From contig JNLK01000001.1 in assembly GCA_000703065.1 (NCBI GenBank), positions 3,680,001-3,744,000 on the forward strand: DNA of 64,000 nt. Direction: 5' to 3'. Position numbers and translations under genes: made by a program. The notes below the pieces were generated by a model that was not told where the DNA came from, made no database searches, and saw only the letters and a list, made by a program, of their open reading frames with translations. Origin of the DNA: Lachnospiraceae bacterium AC2029. Its GTDB lineage: Bacteria > Bacillota > Clostridia > Lachnospirales > Lachnospiraceae. Positions 45,826-56,100 of this stretch are shown here, one piece after another (the stretch's first letter is position 1; every line of letters begins with the position of its first letter).

Positions 45826-46461
45826 TCAATCTTCCCTGTATAAATGCTGCTTCCTGATATATCCTTCCACGGATTCCGGAACCAGTCCTTCCAGCGATCT
45901 GCCCTGCGACGCCTTCTCACGGATCTCCGTGGAAGAAACATCCATGGCGTCCATATTCAGCAGCACGATCCTGGCTCCCGGAAAATCCCGTTCATATCCC
46001 CGGATCAGTTCCTCCGCGCGTTCTCTGTCCACATCGTCCCTGACAGCTGCCGCAAATGTGGCAAGCCGGAACAGTTCCTCCGGTCTTCTCCAGGTACCCA
46101 GATGCTCCAGTGAGTCTCCGCCGATCACAAAGATCAGTTCCGTCTCAGGCAATTTCTCCGTAAGGCGCTGCAGCGTATTTACCGTATAATTTTCCTCCGG
46201 CGGACTGCAAAGCTCCAGATCCGAGAACCGCATATAGTCATACGATGCCGTAGCCAGGGCAAGCATAGCCACCCGGTCATAGGCCGTGGTGGACAGCTTC
46301 GTGGTTTTATAATACCGAAGCTGCGTAGGGATAAAGACCACCTCGTCAACTCCCAGCTGACGATACGCCGCCTCAGCCAGTGCTATATGCCCGTTGTGGA
46401 CCGGATCAAAGGTTCCGCCCAGAAGCGCGATCTTATTTTCTTTTCTTTCCCGGGAATTCAA
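45826..46461 (-). CDS. nadD: Nicotinate-nucleotide adenylyltransferase
   Basis: 211 aa. The nucleotidyltransferase motif is GGTFDPVHNGHIALAEAA, and the C-terminal ISSTEIRE block reads DVSSTEIREKA. It joins ATP to nicotinate mononucleotide, giving deamido-NAD. Its start overlaps the YhbY gene by 29 bp. Confidence 0.95.
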   Translation of the reverse strand: MNSRERKENKIALLGGTFDPVHNGHIALAEAAYRQLGVDEVVFIPTQLRYYKTTKLSTTAYDRVAMLALATASYDYMRFSDLELCSPPEENYTVNTLQRLTEKLPETELIFVIGGDSLEHLGTWRRPEELFRLATFAAAVRDDVDRERAEELIRGYERDFPGARIVLLNMDAMDVSSTEIREKASQGRSLEGLVPESVEGYIRKQHLYRED

Positions 46462-46735
46462 TCTTGCTCTTCTCCTTATTCTGACGGAATAGTACGATCT
46501 TACGTCCGATCACCTGAACCACCTCACTGTGTGTCCGCTCCGCAAGTGTCTGTGCCAGAACGTTGGGGTCGTCCATACAGTTCTTCAGAACATTGATCTT
46601 GATGAGCTCTCTCTTGGTGATTGCTTCATCAACAGCCTGGGTAAACTCCGGTGTAAGACTGGACTTTCCGAGGGACAGGATGGGATCCAGCTCCATGGCC
46701 AGCCCCTTTAAATATGCTCGTTCTTTTGTATTCAT
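46433..46735 (-). CDS. yhbY: YhbY family RNA-binding protein (CRM domain)
   Basis: 100 aa, one CRM domain. Landmarks are RAYLKGLAMELDPILSLGK, then LIKINVLKNC and VVQVIGRKIVLFRQ, which replaces the GxxG-type basic surface region. It associates with pre-50S particles. It lies between obg and nadD, as in many Firmicutes. Confidence 0.92.
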   Translation of the reverse strand: MNTKERAYLKGLAMELDPILSLGKSSLTPEFTQAVDEAITKRELIKINVLKNCMDDPNVLAQTLAERTHSEVVQVIGRKIVLFRQNKEKSKIEFPGKKRK

Positions 46736-46791
46736 ATTCGTTTCCTCTATATACTATATTGCGGGGAATGCCCCATAACCGACGCTCCCTC

Positions 46792-48090
46792 TTACTCGTG
46801 ATAGTAATCGAATTCGTGGCCGTAGACCCGCACGGTCTCTCCGTCCTCGATCCCCAGATCCTCCAGCTGCTGCAGGATCCCATTTTCCTTCATGAAGCGC
46901 TGGAAGAACAGGAAGCCCTTCTCGTCCTCCAGATTCGTATAACCAAGCATTCTCTCGATCTTCGGGCCCTCAACCAGATAGACACCTGCCTCATCCTTGG
47001 ACTTCTCCACGGTAAAGGACAGCTGATCCTCCACACGGAAGGAATCCGGATCGATCTCCTGCTCGAAAATGATCTTCTCCTTCGGAAGATCCTTCAGCAG
47101 ATCGGAAATGGTGTAAAGCAGCTCCTTCACGCCTTCCTTCGTAGCAGCCGAGATCGGAAGGATCTTAACCATCCGGTCGGCATATGCTTCCTGAAGGAAC
47201 TGCATGGTAATGGCCCGTTCCTCCTCGTCCAGCAGATCCATCTTGTTACATGCCAGGATCATGGGGCGGGACGCCAGCTCTGCATTATACTTTTCCAGCT
47301 CCTCATTGATCTGACGCACATCCTCTACGGGATCACGGCCTTCCACGCCTGCCGCATCCACCACATGGACAAGCACACGGGTCCGTTCGATGTGACGGAG
47401 GAAGTCGAAGCCAAGTCCGACGCCCTCGGATGCACCTTCAATGATCCCCGGGATATCCGCCATGACAAAGCCGGGAGCATCCGGCAGATCCACAACTCCC
47501 AGGTTAGGCACCAGGGTCGTAAAATGATAGTCCGCGATCTTCGGTCTTGCATTTGTCGTTACGGAAAGCAGGGTGGACTTTCCCGCACTGGGGAAACCGA
47601 CCAGTCCCACATCCGCGATCATTTTCAGTTCAAGGGACAGGTATTTCTCGATGGCCGGCTGTCCGGGCTGGGCATATTTCGGCGCCTGCATGACACTGGT
47701 CACGTAATGCTGATTGCCCTTGCCGCCACGTCCTCCCTTGAAGAGGACCACCGGCTCGGTCCGATCCGCCATATCCAGGATGACCTTTCCCGTATCGAAG
47801 TCACGGATCACGGTTCCGGGCGGAACCTTCAGCACCACGTCCTTTCCGTTGGCACCGTGGCAGTTCCGCTTTCTGCCCTCCTCACCGTCTTCCGCCTTAT
47901 ATTTCCGTATATTCCGGAAGTCCGTCAGGGTATTCAGTCCCTGATCCACGACGAAGACTACATTTCCGCCGTCACCGCCGTCACCGCCGTCCGGTCCGCC
48001 GTTGGGGACATAGAGCTCCCGACGGAAGGACACATGACCGTCACCGCCCTTGCCGGAACGCACAAAGATTTTCGCTCTGTCTGCAAACAT
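46792..48090 (-). CDS. obgE: GTPase Obg/CgtA
   Basis: 432 aa from ATG 48090 (AGGAGTAG upstream); an ORF extension to 48168 crosses the terminator. The N-terminal Gly-rich Obg fold has SGKGGDGHVSFRRE and NGGPDGGDGGDGGNV. The G domain has GFPSAGKSTLL (G1), the DxxG in VMADIPGIIEG and NKMD (G4). The C-terminal OCT domain ends in ETVRVYGHEFDYY. Obg helps 50S assembly and links to the stringent response. Confidence 0.97.
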   Translation of the reverse strand: MFADRAKIFVRSGKGGDGHVSFRRELYVPNGGPDGGDGGDGGNVVFVVDQGLNTLTDFRNIRKYKAEDGEEGRKRNCHGANGKDVVLKVPPGTVIRDFDTGKVILDMADRTEPVVLFKGGRGGKGNQHYVTSVMQAPKYAQPGQPAIEKYLSLELKMIADVGLVGFPSAGKSTLLSVTTNARPKIADYHFTTLVPNLGVVDLPDAPGFVMADIPGIIEGASEGVGLGFDFLRHIERTRVLVHVVDAAGVEGRDPVEDVRQINEELEKYNAELASRPMILACNKMDLLDEEERAITMQFLQEAYADRMVKILPISAATKEGVKELLYTISDLLKDLPKEKIIFEQEIDPDSFRVEDQLSFTVEKSKDEAGVYLVEGPKIERMLGYTNLEDEKGFLFFQRFMKENGILQQLEDLGIEDGETVRVYGHEFDYYHE

Positions 48091-48141
48091 ATCTACTCCT
48101 GATATCAATACGCTTCTTCGGTCCCGCGACCTCAGAATTAC

Positions 48142-48178
48142 AAAAAAGAGAGCTCTGTGTTTCCACAAAGCTCCCTCT
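48142..48178 (-). terminator. Intrinsic terminator between rpmA and obg
   Basis: In transcript sense AGAGGGAGCTTTGTG (48178-48164) pairs with CACAGAGCTCTCT (48159-48147) around GAAA, followed by TTTTTT (48147-48142 area). It should reduce obg transcription from the L21 promoter. Confidence 0.9.
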
Positions 48179-48187
48179 CAACTCGTC

Positions 48188-48469
48188 TTAAGCAACCGGA
48201 TGAACAGATACCTGCTTCTTATCTCTTCCCAGTCTCTCAAACCGAACAACTCCATCTGTCAATGCGAAAAGGGTGTCGTCTCCGCCACGTCCAACATTGA
48301 GTCCCGGATGAATCTTTGTTCCACGCTGTCTGTATAAAATATTACCAGCTTTTACAAACTGTCCGTCTGCTCTCTTTGCTCCAAGGCGCTTAGCTTCGGA
48401 ATCACGACCGTTCTTCGTGGAACCGACTCCCTTTTTATGAGCGAAGAGCTGTAAATTCATCTTCAGCAC
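48188..48469 (-). CDS. rpmA: 50S ribosomal protein L27 with Prp-cleaved leader
   Basis: 93 aa from the GTG at 48469. This start gives (M)[13 protein letters not shown], the Firmicute leader that Prp removes before the His/Ser-Lys-Lys-Gly end, and it is 9 bp from AAGGAGG. The ATG at 48460 is 18 bp away and would remove part of the leader. The body has [17 protein letters not shown] and [15 protein letters not shown]27 reaches the peptidyl-transferase centre. The GTG begins two bases after the prp stop. Confidence 0.95.
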   Translation of the reverse strand: MLKMNLQLFAHKKGVGSTKNGRDSEAKRLGAKRADGQFVKAGNILYRQRGTKIHPGLNVGRGGDDTLFALTDGVVRFERLGRDKKQVSVHPVA

Positions 48470-48470
48470 G

Positions 48471-48794
48471 TTAGGATACCTCCTTAAAAAATATTCGAAT
48501 ATACTCGTCTCCGTACTCTTCATAGATCTTGCAGAGACCTACACGAAGAGACTTCAGAAGAGTGTTGGCTGCATCACTTACCTGCCCCCGGATCTTCATT
48601 CTGAGGAATCCGTCCTTCGTCTCAGCCACCATATGATCTTCCGTCAGATCCTCGATGGAATTCACGGTGTTGATGGCAAGTGCGGAAACCGCACTGCAAA
48701 GGATATCCTCGCCCGGCTCAGCGTATTCCGCATGCCCGGTTATGGCAAATCCGAAATAGGTTTTGTCATGCATATAAAACTTTGCTCTGATCAT
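48471..48794 (-). CDS. prp: Ribosomal-processing cysteine protease Prp
   Basis: 107 aa. The catalytic pair is visible as the His in [12 protein letters not shown] and the Cys in [14 protein letters not shown]. Prp cuts the N-terminal leader of L27. It lies between rplU and rpmA, the standard position. Confidence 0.95.
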   Translation of the reverse strand: MIRAKFYMHDKTYFGFAITGHAEYAEPGEDILCSAVSALAINTVNSIEDLTEDHMVAETKDGFLRMKIRGQVSDAANTLLKSLRVGLCKIYEEYGDEYIRIFFKEVS

Positions 48795-48849
48795 AGCGCA
48801 CCTCGTAAGAAACGATGATCCTTTTTAGAGCATCCCGAAATCGGATCGA

Positions 48850-49158
48850 TTATGCGTTGATAGCATCGATCTTCACTTCCGTGTACGGCTGTCTGTGGCC
48901 ATTCTTCTTATGATATCCGCTCTTACGCTTATATCTGTAAACAATAACCTTTTTTGCCTTGTCAGTCTTTACTACGGTTGCCTTAACAGCTGCATTCTTC
49001 ACAGCGTCGCCAAAGAGAAGCTCTGTGTCATTCTGTACTGCGATTACATCATCAAATGTAACCTCTGCGCCATCCTCTGCGCCGAGCTTTTCAACTCGAA
49101 TGATATCGCCCTCGGCTACCTTGTACTGCTTTCCGCCTGTTGCAATGATTGCGTACAT
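48850..49158 (-). CDS. rplU: 50S ribosomal protein L21
   Basis: 102 aa. It opens MYAIIATGGKQYKVAEGD and ends with KRKSGYHKKNGHRQPYTEV, both L21 signatures. L21 binds 23S rRNA in the large subunit. It is the first gene of rplU-prp-rpmA, with a structured leader and its own promoter. Confidence 0.97.
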   Translation of the reverse strand: MYAIIATGGKQYKVAEGDIIRVEKLGAEDGAEVTFDDVIAVQNDTELLFGDAVKNAAVKATVVKTDKAKKVIVYRYKRKSGYHKKNGHRQPYTEVKIDAINA

Positions 49159-49254
49159 ATGGTTTCCCTCCTATCATTAAAACTCGCCAGCTTCGGTGGT
49201 TCCTGTCAGGAACACTTGCGAAATGACACACTTCTACCCCGCTGTGCGGCATAC
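49159..49254 (-). ncRNA. Probable L21 leader RNA
   Basis: The 5' UTR of rplU is about 96 nt, from the predicted start near 49254. It contains small stems, for example TGTTCCTGACAGGAACA-type pairing (GTTCC with GGAAC near 49209-49196). Firmicute L21 operons usually carry a conserved autoregulatory leader here. I assign it by position and partial structure only. Confidence 0.5.
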
Positions 49255-49260
49255 TCTGAT

Positions 49261-49290
49261 ACTATAACACCATGAATCCACAGATGTCAA
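49261..49290 (-). promoter_or_regulatory. Promoter of rplU-prp-rpmA
   Basis: TTGACA (49290-49285) and TATAGT (49266-49261) are separated by 18 bp. Confidence 0.75.
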
Positions 49291-49340
49291 CCGGTTTTTA
49301 AAATATTTTCATATCTGTTTCTTATTATACATTAAATACG

Positions 49341-49379
49341 ATCAGGACCCTTCCGCGTTTAGAATGAAAGGGTCCTGAT
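49341..49379 (-). terminator. Hairpin after the 49418 gene, probable terminator
   Basis: ATCAGGACCCTT (49341-49352) and AAGGGTCCTGAT (49368-49379) are a perfect 12-bp inverted repeat. The tract after it on the - strand (CGTATTTAATG) is only weakly T-rich, so termination may be partial. It also insulates the L21 promoter from the wall-repeat gene. Confidence 0.6.
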
Positions 49380-49417
49380 GGATTTATTTTCCCCTGCCTT
49401 GCAGGTATCAGTTATGG

Positions 49418-50260
49418 TTATCGGATCAGTGTAGGATTACACATGAGTACACTTGTGCTTGATGCAGGCATCCACGCTCCGTTATTTCCTGCATACATTT
49501 CAATCTTCAGATCCCTTACACCGCTTACATTGACTGTGATGGTTTCGGCGGAATGGGTAGAGCTGATGTTATCTCTTCGAACCACAAGTCTTCCGTCTGC
49601 GTAGATATACAGGCTTCCGGAATAAGGACAGCCCTTGCTGCTTTCCGATACTGCCAGCACAAAGGAGAACTTCTTATACTTCTTTGAAATGCGGTAGGTC
49701 ATGGAACGTTCACCGTCCGCAGAGATCATGCATGCCCGGAAGGCTCTTGCATAGGTTTTGGAGAATACATCTCTTTCATTGATCTCCTCGGCAAAGGGAT
49801 ATGCTCCCAGAGAATGAACAGGAGTCACGGTATAGGGTTCCAGGCTGAAGAGAGATTTCTTCTCAACAAGTGTACCGTCACTGTTAAAGGTATACTTTGT
49901 TCCGTCTATCCTCCAGGTCCCTGTCAGCATCACGCCGTTCTTATTAAAGAAGTACCATCTGCCTGACAGCTTCTTCCATCCGGTCTGCATAACGCCTGAG
50001 CCTGCAAAGAAGTACCACTTTCCGGAGATCTTCTTCCATCCGGTCTGCATGTAACCCTTCGAATTCAGATAATACCACTTACCGCCGGATTTGATCCATG
50101 TATTCTTTGCATAACCGCCGTTGGAGTAACTATAGTACCATCCCCCGGAGTCCTTCTTCCAGGAACCTGCGGCTGCCTCAGCCGTATTTCCGCTGACAAG
50201 GATCTCACCCAGAAGCATTCCTATGATCAATACACAGCTTAACCATTTTTTTATCTTCAT
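49418..50260 (-). CDS. Secreted cell-wall-repeat protein with NPCBM-like C-terminal domain
   Basis: 280 aa. A signal peptide (about 1-30) precedes five wall-binding repeats (GGKWYYLNSKGYMQTGWKK, ISGKWYFFAGSGVM) to residue ~135. The C-terminal ~130 residues resemble NPCBM carbohydrate-binding modules: YKKFSFVLAVSESSKG, SGSLYIYADGRLV and ITVNVSGVRDLKIEMY. It should bind wall polymers and a glycan. It interrupts the usual rng to rplU gene run. Upstream is a GAGGAGGG site and, further away, a C-tract (CCCTCCCCCTAG) similar to that before the DUF4190 twins. Confidence 0.82.
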   Translation of the reverse strand: MKIKKWLSCVLIIGMLLGEILVSGNTAEAAAGSWKKDSGGWYYSYSNGGYAKNTWIKSGGKWYYLNSKGYMQTGWKKISGKWYFFAGSGVMQTGWKKLSGRWYFFNKNGVMLTGTWRIDGTKYTFNSDGTLVEKKSLFSLEPYTVTPVHSLGAYPFAEEINERDVFSKTYARAFRACMISADGERSMTYRISKKYKKFSFVLAVSESSKGCPYSGSLYIYADGRLVVRRDNISSTHSAETITVNVSGVRDLKIEMYAGNNGAWMPASSTSVLMCNPTLIR

Positions 50261-50358
50261 AATATTCCCTCCTCTTCGAAGCCGTTCGTTGTTTACATGT
50301 TAAATGTACCACAAACCACATCTTCGAAATCTAGGGGGAGGGCTGTCCGGGAAGGATC

Positions 50359-51537
50359 TCACTCTCCCAGCTGCTCACTGAGGGGCGGCGCCTTCTTCTC
50401 GCGGGTCACCTCCACGATCCCGAGCTTTGTGATATCCACCACATGTACCCTGCAGTGATCATTTGCCGTGCAGCTCCGAATCTCGGAAAGCATCCTGCGC
50501 TCATTTTCGGAACGCTTCATATTAATGAAATCGATCATGATGATGCCGGAAATGTTCCGCAGGCGAAGAAGCCGTCCGATCTCTCGTGCAGCCTCCAGAT
50601 TCTGCTCCAATGCACCGGTCTCATGATCCTTCCCCCGGATATTCTTCCCGGAATTCACATCGATCACAGTCATGGCTTCGGTGCTCTCAACATAGAGATA
50701 ACCACCGCTCTTCAGGTATACCTTCTTGGCAAGTGCCCTTTCCAGAAGCACCGGGATATTGAAAATGACCAGCGGACTGCCGTCTGCAGGTGTCATGACA
50801 TGAAGTCCGTACCCACCATCTGCACCCTCTTCCCAGGGAAGATCCGTATGCACCGTCACCGATTCATAGATCCCCTTCCCTTTCAGAAGCCGGGCATATT
50901 CCTCCGGAGTTTTGCCTGCGCGGTAGATCCATCGATGCTCCGGAGTGGTCTCTGCCGCCTTCAAAACCGTCTTTAGTTCACATAATAATCTTATGGTAAC
51001 TTTTCTTAAGTTATCGTCAGAAGAATGCTCTGCAGCCGTCCTTGCAATGGCTCCGAACTCCTCCGCAGCCTGCTCCGAAAGGATCTCCTTCAGCAGCACC
51101 TTCAATGCTTCCTTCCGGTCCGGATCCATGATTTTCTTCGAGGTACCCACCTGACCGGTCCGGTTCACGATGACCATATCTGATGTAAGGGAAATGCGGG
51201 ATGTGGCCGCTGCCTGTTTCTTCTTCTGGGCCTCTGCAATGACCTGCACCAGAAGAACATCTCCCGGCCGAAGTCCCGTCCGCCTCTTCTCCTCCCGGTT
51301 TCTCAGGAAGATATGCCTTCCTTCATTTTCCTTCAGGGGATAAAAGAACACCTGTCCCTCCGGCCCATTAAGGAAAGCGGCATCTACCGTCGGAACCACC
51401 TTGTCCACCGTCGCCGTACAGATACTCCCGATCTCCGCTTCACGCGAAAAAAAATGAGCTTCCGTTAAGATCTGATCCTCAAACAAGAAGCCCATTTTCT
51501 TTTCCAGATATGTTGTTACAACAAAATCTGCTTTCAA
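50359..51537 (-). CDS. RNase E/G family ribonuclease
   Basis: 392 aa, a short RNase G-like form. The S1-like N-terminal part has IGSICTATVDKVVPTVDAAFL. The catalytic domain has the two Mg-binding Asp in MTVIDVNSGKN (~289) and IIMIDFINMKR (~333). It ends with the LGIVEVTREK block that replaces the usual GLVEMTRKR, and it lacks the zinc-link Cys pair and long tail of RNase E. It should process rRNA and mRNA at single-stranded AU-rich sites. It follows the zinc-ribbon gene by 30 bp. Confidence 0.92.
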   Translation of the reverse strand: MKADFVVTTYLEKKMGFLFEDQILTEAHFFSREAEIGSICTATVDKVVPTVDAAFLNGPEGQVFFYPLKENEGRHIFLRNREEKRRTGLRPGDVLLVQVIAEAQKKKQAAATSRISLTSDMVIVNRTGQVGTSKKIMDPDRKEALKVLLKEILSEQAAEEFGAIARTAAEHSSDDNLRKVTIRLLCELKTVLKAAETTPEHRWIYRAGKTPEEYARLLKGKGIYESVTVHTDLPWEEGADGGYGLHVMTPADGSPLVIFNIPVLLERALAKKVYLKSGGYLYVESTEAMTVIDVNSGKNIRGKDHETGALEQNLEAAREIGRLLRLRNISGIIMIDFINMKRSENERRMLSEIRSCTANDHCRVHVVDITKLGIVEVTREKKAPPLSEQLGE

Positions 51538-51567
51538 TTCCTACTCCTGTGATCTATACAAGTTCGA

Positions 51568-51741
51568 TCAGGACTGCTTCACATAGAATACACGTCCGCA
51601 ATTATTGCAGAAATAAGGAGTTCCTTCCTCCTGCTTAACGCCTACCAGCTGCTCACCGGTTGCGGGCGATACATCTCTTGCACCGCATGAGGGACACTCG
51701 CGTATTCCACTACTCTTTTTAAATATATCAAAAAGGCCCAT
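51568..51741 (-). CDS. Small zinc-ribbon protein
   Basis: 57 aa. It starts MGLFDIFKKSSG and has two Cys pairs, CPSCG (~16-20) and CNNCG (~45-49), a zinc ribbon. AAAGGAGG precedes the ATG at 51741. I do not know its family. It is transcribed from a good promoter and lies 30 bp before the RNase gene, so the two may be made together. Confidence 0.8.
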   Translation of the reverse strand: MGLFDIFKKSSGIRECPSCGARDVSPATGEQLVGVKQEEGTPYFCNNCGRVFYVKQS

Positions 51742-51781
51742 GATGCACCTCCTTTTCCCCTTAATGTTTTAACCTGTCTTA

Positions 51782-51810
51782 ATTATAGATAATACAACCA
51801 AAAAAATCAA
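51782..51810 (-). promoter_or_regulatory. Promoter of zinc-ribbon/RNase operon
   Basis: TTGATT (51810-51805) and TATAAT (51787-51782) are 17 bp apart. An imperfect dyad TTGG-N9-CCAA lies just upstream near 51817-51833. Confidence 0.7.
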
Positions 51811-51846
51811 TCCAAATTGGCAATATTTTCCAACAAATGATCGTTT

Positions 51847-53112
51847 TTATTCAAAAGGACGTGCCACTGCATACACGGAAGTATGCGGATAGGAATAGAC
51901 TCCATATTTAGCCGTAACAGCCGGCGGCCAGGACTCGATCACCTTACCGTCGCCGAGATAGATGGCGATATGGATGATCACGTTTGTTCCCGGCTTATTG
52001 TAGAAGATCAGGTCTCCTCTCTTCATCTCCGATGCTTTTACATGACGGATATTCACATATTTGTATATGGTCCTGGAATCATATTCGTTCTCAGGCTTTG
52101 CATGATGCTCCGGTGTAGCCGGCGAAGGATCAAATCCCGCAGCATAAAGGCACTGCATGACAAGGCCGCTGCAGTCCGCATACTGTCCCGGCGCCTGGGA
52201 TTTACAGATGGCATATGTGGTTCCCGCATCTCTGTAATCATAGGCTCTTTTGATCATCGCCTCGATCCGCTCCTCGGGCGTATTCAGTGATCCGGCATAC
52301 ATAGGGCTGATATAATATCCCGGCATGGAAACCAGCGGCTGCGGCTTTGTGGTATCCCGGTCGATGACTCCGTCGCTGTCAAAGTGATAGGTGTGTCCGT
52401 CCTTTACCAGCCATCCGTCCTTTGCGTAACCGCCTTCCGGGTAGAGATAGTATTGCTTTCCCTTGGAAGTTACCACTCCTGTAGCCATGGAGCCTTCCTC
52501 GGAGAAGAAATACCATACTCCGCCGATCTCTTCCCATCCGGTCCTCATCATTCCTGACGAACGGAAATAATACCATTGGCCTCTGTTCTGAAGCCAACCG
52601 GTCTTCATGATCCCATTTGCCTTGAAGAAATACCAATGGCCCCTGTATTCCAGCCAGGAGGTCTTCATCCTGCCGGTTGAGGTAAGATAATACCAGTCAT
52701 TACCGTCCTGGACCCAGCCGGTCGCCATGCGGCCGTTCTCCTTCAGATAATACCAGGATCTTCCGTCCTTGATCCAGCCCGTAGCCATGCGACCGTTCGC
52801 GTCCAGATAATACCAGAACTTTCCGTACTGAACCCAGCCGGTCTGCATGATACCATCTTCATTTGTAAAGTACCAGTATCTTCCGGTGGTAAACCATCCG
52901 GTGACCGGAACGCCCTTGGAATCATAATAATACCAGTTCCCATCGATCTCGTTCCAGCCGGTCTTTGTCTGTTCCTCTCCCTGTTCCTCCGACAGATCCG
53001 TTTCATCGGTCGTGTCTGCATAAACTCCTCTGTCTGCCATAATGAAACCTGCACAGATCAGAATCAAAACAAATACCCGAAGGATCAGGCCCCTGCGTTT
53101 TGTCATTTTCAT
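51847..53112 (-). CDS. NlpC/P60 cell-wall hydrolase with ten wall-binding repeats
   Basis: 421 aa. A signal peptide (about 1-32) and a short acidic linker precede about ten wall-binding repeats, for example GRSWYYLKENGRMATGW (residues ~50-255). The C-terminal ~150 residues are an NlpC/P60 peptidase: Cys in YADCSGLVMQC, His in IIHIAIYLGDGK, and the third polar residue shortly after. It should cut peptide stems of peptidoglycan. Its ATG overlaps the GGDEF gene stop (ATGA). A second ATG at 53106 is better spaced from GGGGGAG. Confidence 0.93.
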   Translation of the reverse strand: MKMTKRRGLILRVFVLILICAGFIMADRGVYADTTDETDLSEEQGEEQTKTGWNEIDGNWYYYDSKGVPVTGWFTTGRYWYFTNEDGIMQTGWVQYGKFWYYLDANGRMATGWIKDGRSWYYLKENGRMATGWVQDGNDWYYLTSTGRMKTSWLEYRGHWYFFKANGIMKTGWLQNRGQWYYFRSSGMMRTGWEEIGGVWYFFSEEGSMATGVVTSKGKQYYLYPEGGYAKDGWLVKDGHTYHFDSDGVIDRDTTKPQPLVSMPGYYISPMYAGSLNTPEERIEAMIKRAYDYRDAGTTYAICKSQAPGQYADCSGLVMQCLYAAGFDPSPATPEHHAKPENEYDSRTIYKYVNIRHVKASEMKRGDLIFYNKPGTNVIIHIAIYLGDGKVIESWPPAVTAKYGVYSYPHTSVYAVARPFE

Positions 53113-56100
53113 TTCTCCCCCTTCATTTCTTCTGTTCCTACATGTTCGATCTCATATACAAGCTTTGCCTTATCCGGATGCTCTTCCTCCCACAGTGCCG
53201 AAAGCCTTCCCGCTATGTCCTCGAAGGCCCCTTCCTTTCTTCCGACACAGAGTACATAGAAGCTTCCGGAATACCTGCTGACCACATCGTTCTTTCTCAG
53301 GTTTACGATCAGGAACTCCTCAAGCTCATCCCGAAGCTCATCCGTGACCGCATCCCCCTCCAGCCGGAACCGGAAGAAGCCCGTGGTCGACTCCATCTCC
53401 CGGTCAAACCGGTTCATAAACTTGTAGATGACCTGAAGCTTGTCGAAATTCACCAGATAAGCACCCTTGCCGAGATTCCTCTCTCCAATGATCTGCTTGA
53501 TCTGCTCAAAGCTGTTGTTATCCCGCTCCTCATCATCCCGATCCACGACCTCCCTCTTCTTCTGATAGAAGGAGTAGCCATGCTTTCCGTTCTGCTTTAC
53601 TACATAGAGTGCCTTATCAGCCAACTTCGACAGCTCACCGAATTCGCGTCCTTCCACGGGAACCCGGACCGCACCAATGGATACGCCCAGCGGGATATTC
53701 ATATCCTCTCCCATGTATTCCTTCGCCGACTTCATCATTTCACGGTTCAGGAACCTGGTCACCCGGTCCACATCCTCCTCATCCATGACATTCTTCATGA
53801 AACCGATGAACTCGTCACCGCCGATGCGGCCCGAAACATCATTCGCATCCAGCGCCTCACGGATCAGTTCTGAGAACCGGATCAGGATCCTGTCCCCCAT
53901 ATCATGTCCGTAGAGATCGTTCACCAGTTTGAAGCTGTCCAGGTCGATCATCATCAGAACACCGGTATCCTCGGCGCAGACCTTGGTCAGTGTCTTATGC
54001 GCACCTGCTTTATTCAGAAGTCCGGTCATGGGATCCGTGGATATTTCCTTCTGAAGACCGATGATACTGCTGGTTTTCTTATGAATGGTCAGGAAAAGCC
54101 AACAGAAGTAAAACGCCAGACAGAACAGAACGAATCCCAGATATACCTTGAAATACAGCCGCTCATACATCATGGCCTTCTTGGTGACCGGAACCACCTT
54201 GCTCTTTTCCACACTTCCGTCGGCGGCCAGTACCTCGATATGCATCATATAGTCTCCGGCCGGCAGATCGGTAAAGGACAGGGGCATTACCTCATTCTGC
54301 GCACAGATGATACCCTCATCATTTGAGCCCTCCAGATAATAATGGATCAGCGGATTGGAAAGCGCGTTGTTATTCACCGCAATATGAAAGTTCACACGGC
54401 CGTTTGACGCCGGTATGGTAAATGTACCGTCCTTTTCAAGGATCCTTGCGTTTCCGTTTTCGACATATTTCAACTGAAGCTCATAATCTCCTCCGAGAGC
54501 CGTTGCATCGTCCGCAGCAAGTCTTCTGACACCGTCGGTACAGCAGAGATAGAATACTCCGTCCTTGACGGCCGTCCAGGAATTCGCGGTAAACTTCGTT
54601 CCGAGTCCCCAGTCGGAATTAAGAAGGATGTAGTTATAGGATTCATCCTGAAGAAGCTGTTTCTGATCCACCTTGAACAGCCCGGCACTTGAGGTGATCC
54701 AGCAGTAGTCGTCATCCGTGATCAGTACATCATAGTTATTGGAATACGGGAAATTCACAAGACGCCGCACTTCGTTCCCATCGTCATAATAAAGGGCATT
54801 ACTGGTCACATAAAGGTAACCGCCCTGACATTTGACGATCCTCATGACCACCGATGTCCAAAGGCCCTGCTTTTCATCGATATGACCGCTGACCTTGTCA
54901 TCTTCGATAATATAGATACCGTCACCATCGGAAGCAGCCAGGATGGAGCCGTCCTCCCTTTCCATCATGCAGAGGATCATGGAATTATCCAGGCCGTCCT
55001 TCTGCCCGATGGTCTTCACCACCTCGCCGTCCTTGATAAAGGTCAGACCGTTCTTGGAGGCCGCCAGGATCCTTCCGTCGGAAAGTTCTATAGTGGTCCT
55101 GCACTGCATTCCCAGGAATCCATTGCTTTTCTCATTAAAGAAGGTCAGATGATAACTTGGATCAACACAGATCAGTCCATGCTCACTGTAGGTGCTGAAC
55201 CAGAGATTCCCCTTGGAATCCTTCATGATATTCCGGATCCGCATGGACTCCAGCTCTGCCATGTAGGGCGTACCGACCTGTGTCATGTTCTTCAGGTCGA
55301 TCACCCGAAGCCCGGAATCAGTTCCGATATAGAGCCGGTCATCCGAAACCATCGTTACATTTGTAACATCCGATTCAATATTCGCCTTGAAGAAAAGATT
55401 CCGGAACGAAGTCCTGGAGAATTTGATCAGCCCCTGTTTTGAGGAAACAAACCAGATATTACCCTGATAATCCACGCAGACATCCTCTATGGCTCCGTCA
55501 AAATCATCACGGGACATGTCGAAATAACGATTTGTCGCATTATCCACGAACCCCATACCGTTTTCACAGCAGACGAAGATTCCGCCTTCATTTTCATCAT
55601 AGCTGATCTCATTGATATAGGACGCATTTTGAATCCGGATATAATTCTGATACTGCAGCTTGTCTCCCTCGGTTCGATACCGGTCAATTATATCGGCACT
55701 GGTTCCCACCAGGATCTCCTCATCGTGGATCGTCACATTTCGATAGAAGACACCGTCTTCTCTCCCGAAGGTGATGCTGTCAAGGATCTTGTCATCCCTG
55801 AGACGATAGAACACGCCCGAAGTGGATACTCCGACCATGCTTCCGTCCGGAAGACAGGCAAGAGATTCTGTATTATAGAAATCCTTCCAGTCCGTAAATG
55901 AACTGATCATTCCGTCCCTGTCGATCTTAGACAGGGCAATGGAGGTTCCTATATAGATATTCCCTTCCCGGTCTTCACAGATCGTACGAACAGAATCGGA
56001 AGCCAGACCGTCATAGGAGGTATAGCCCTTGTACTCATAGGTTTCCGTGTCAAAAACATAGACACCGCTGTCATTGGTGGCGATCCAGAGCATTCCTTTA

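Noticed and set aside
46714-48102. A 462-codon + strand ORF opposite obg, and similar long antisense ORFs opposite the his genes, the radical SAM gene and the PFL gene
   Set aside because: All lie opposite clear conserved genes and have low-complexity, His/Gln-rich translations typical of shadow frames.
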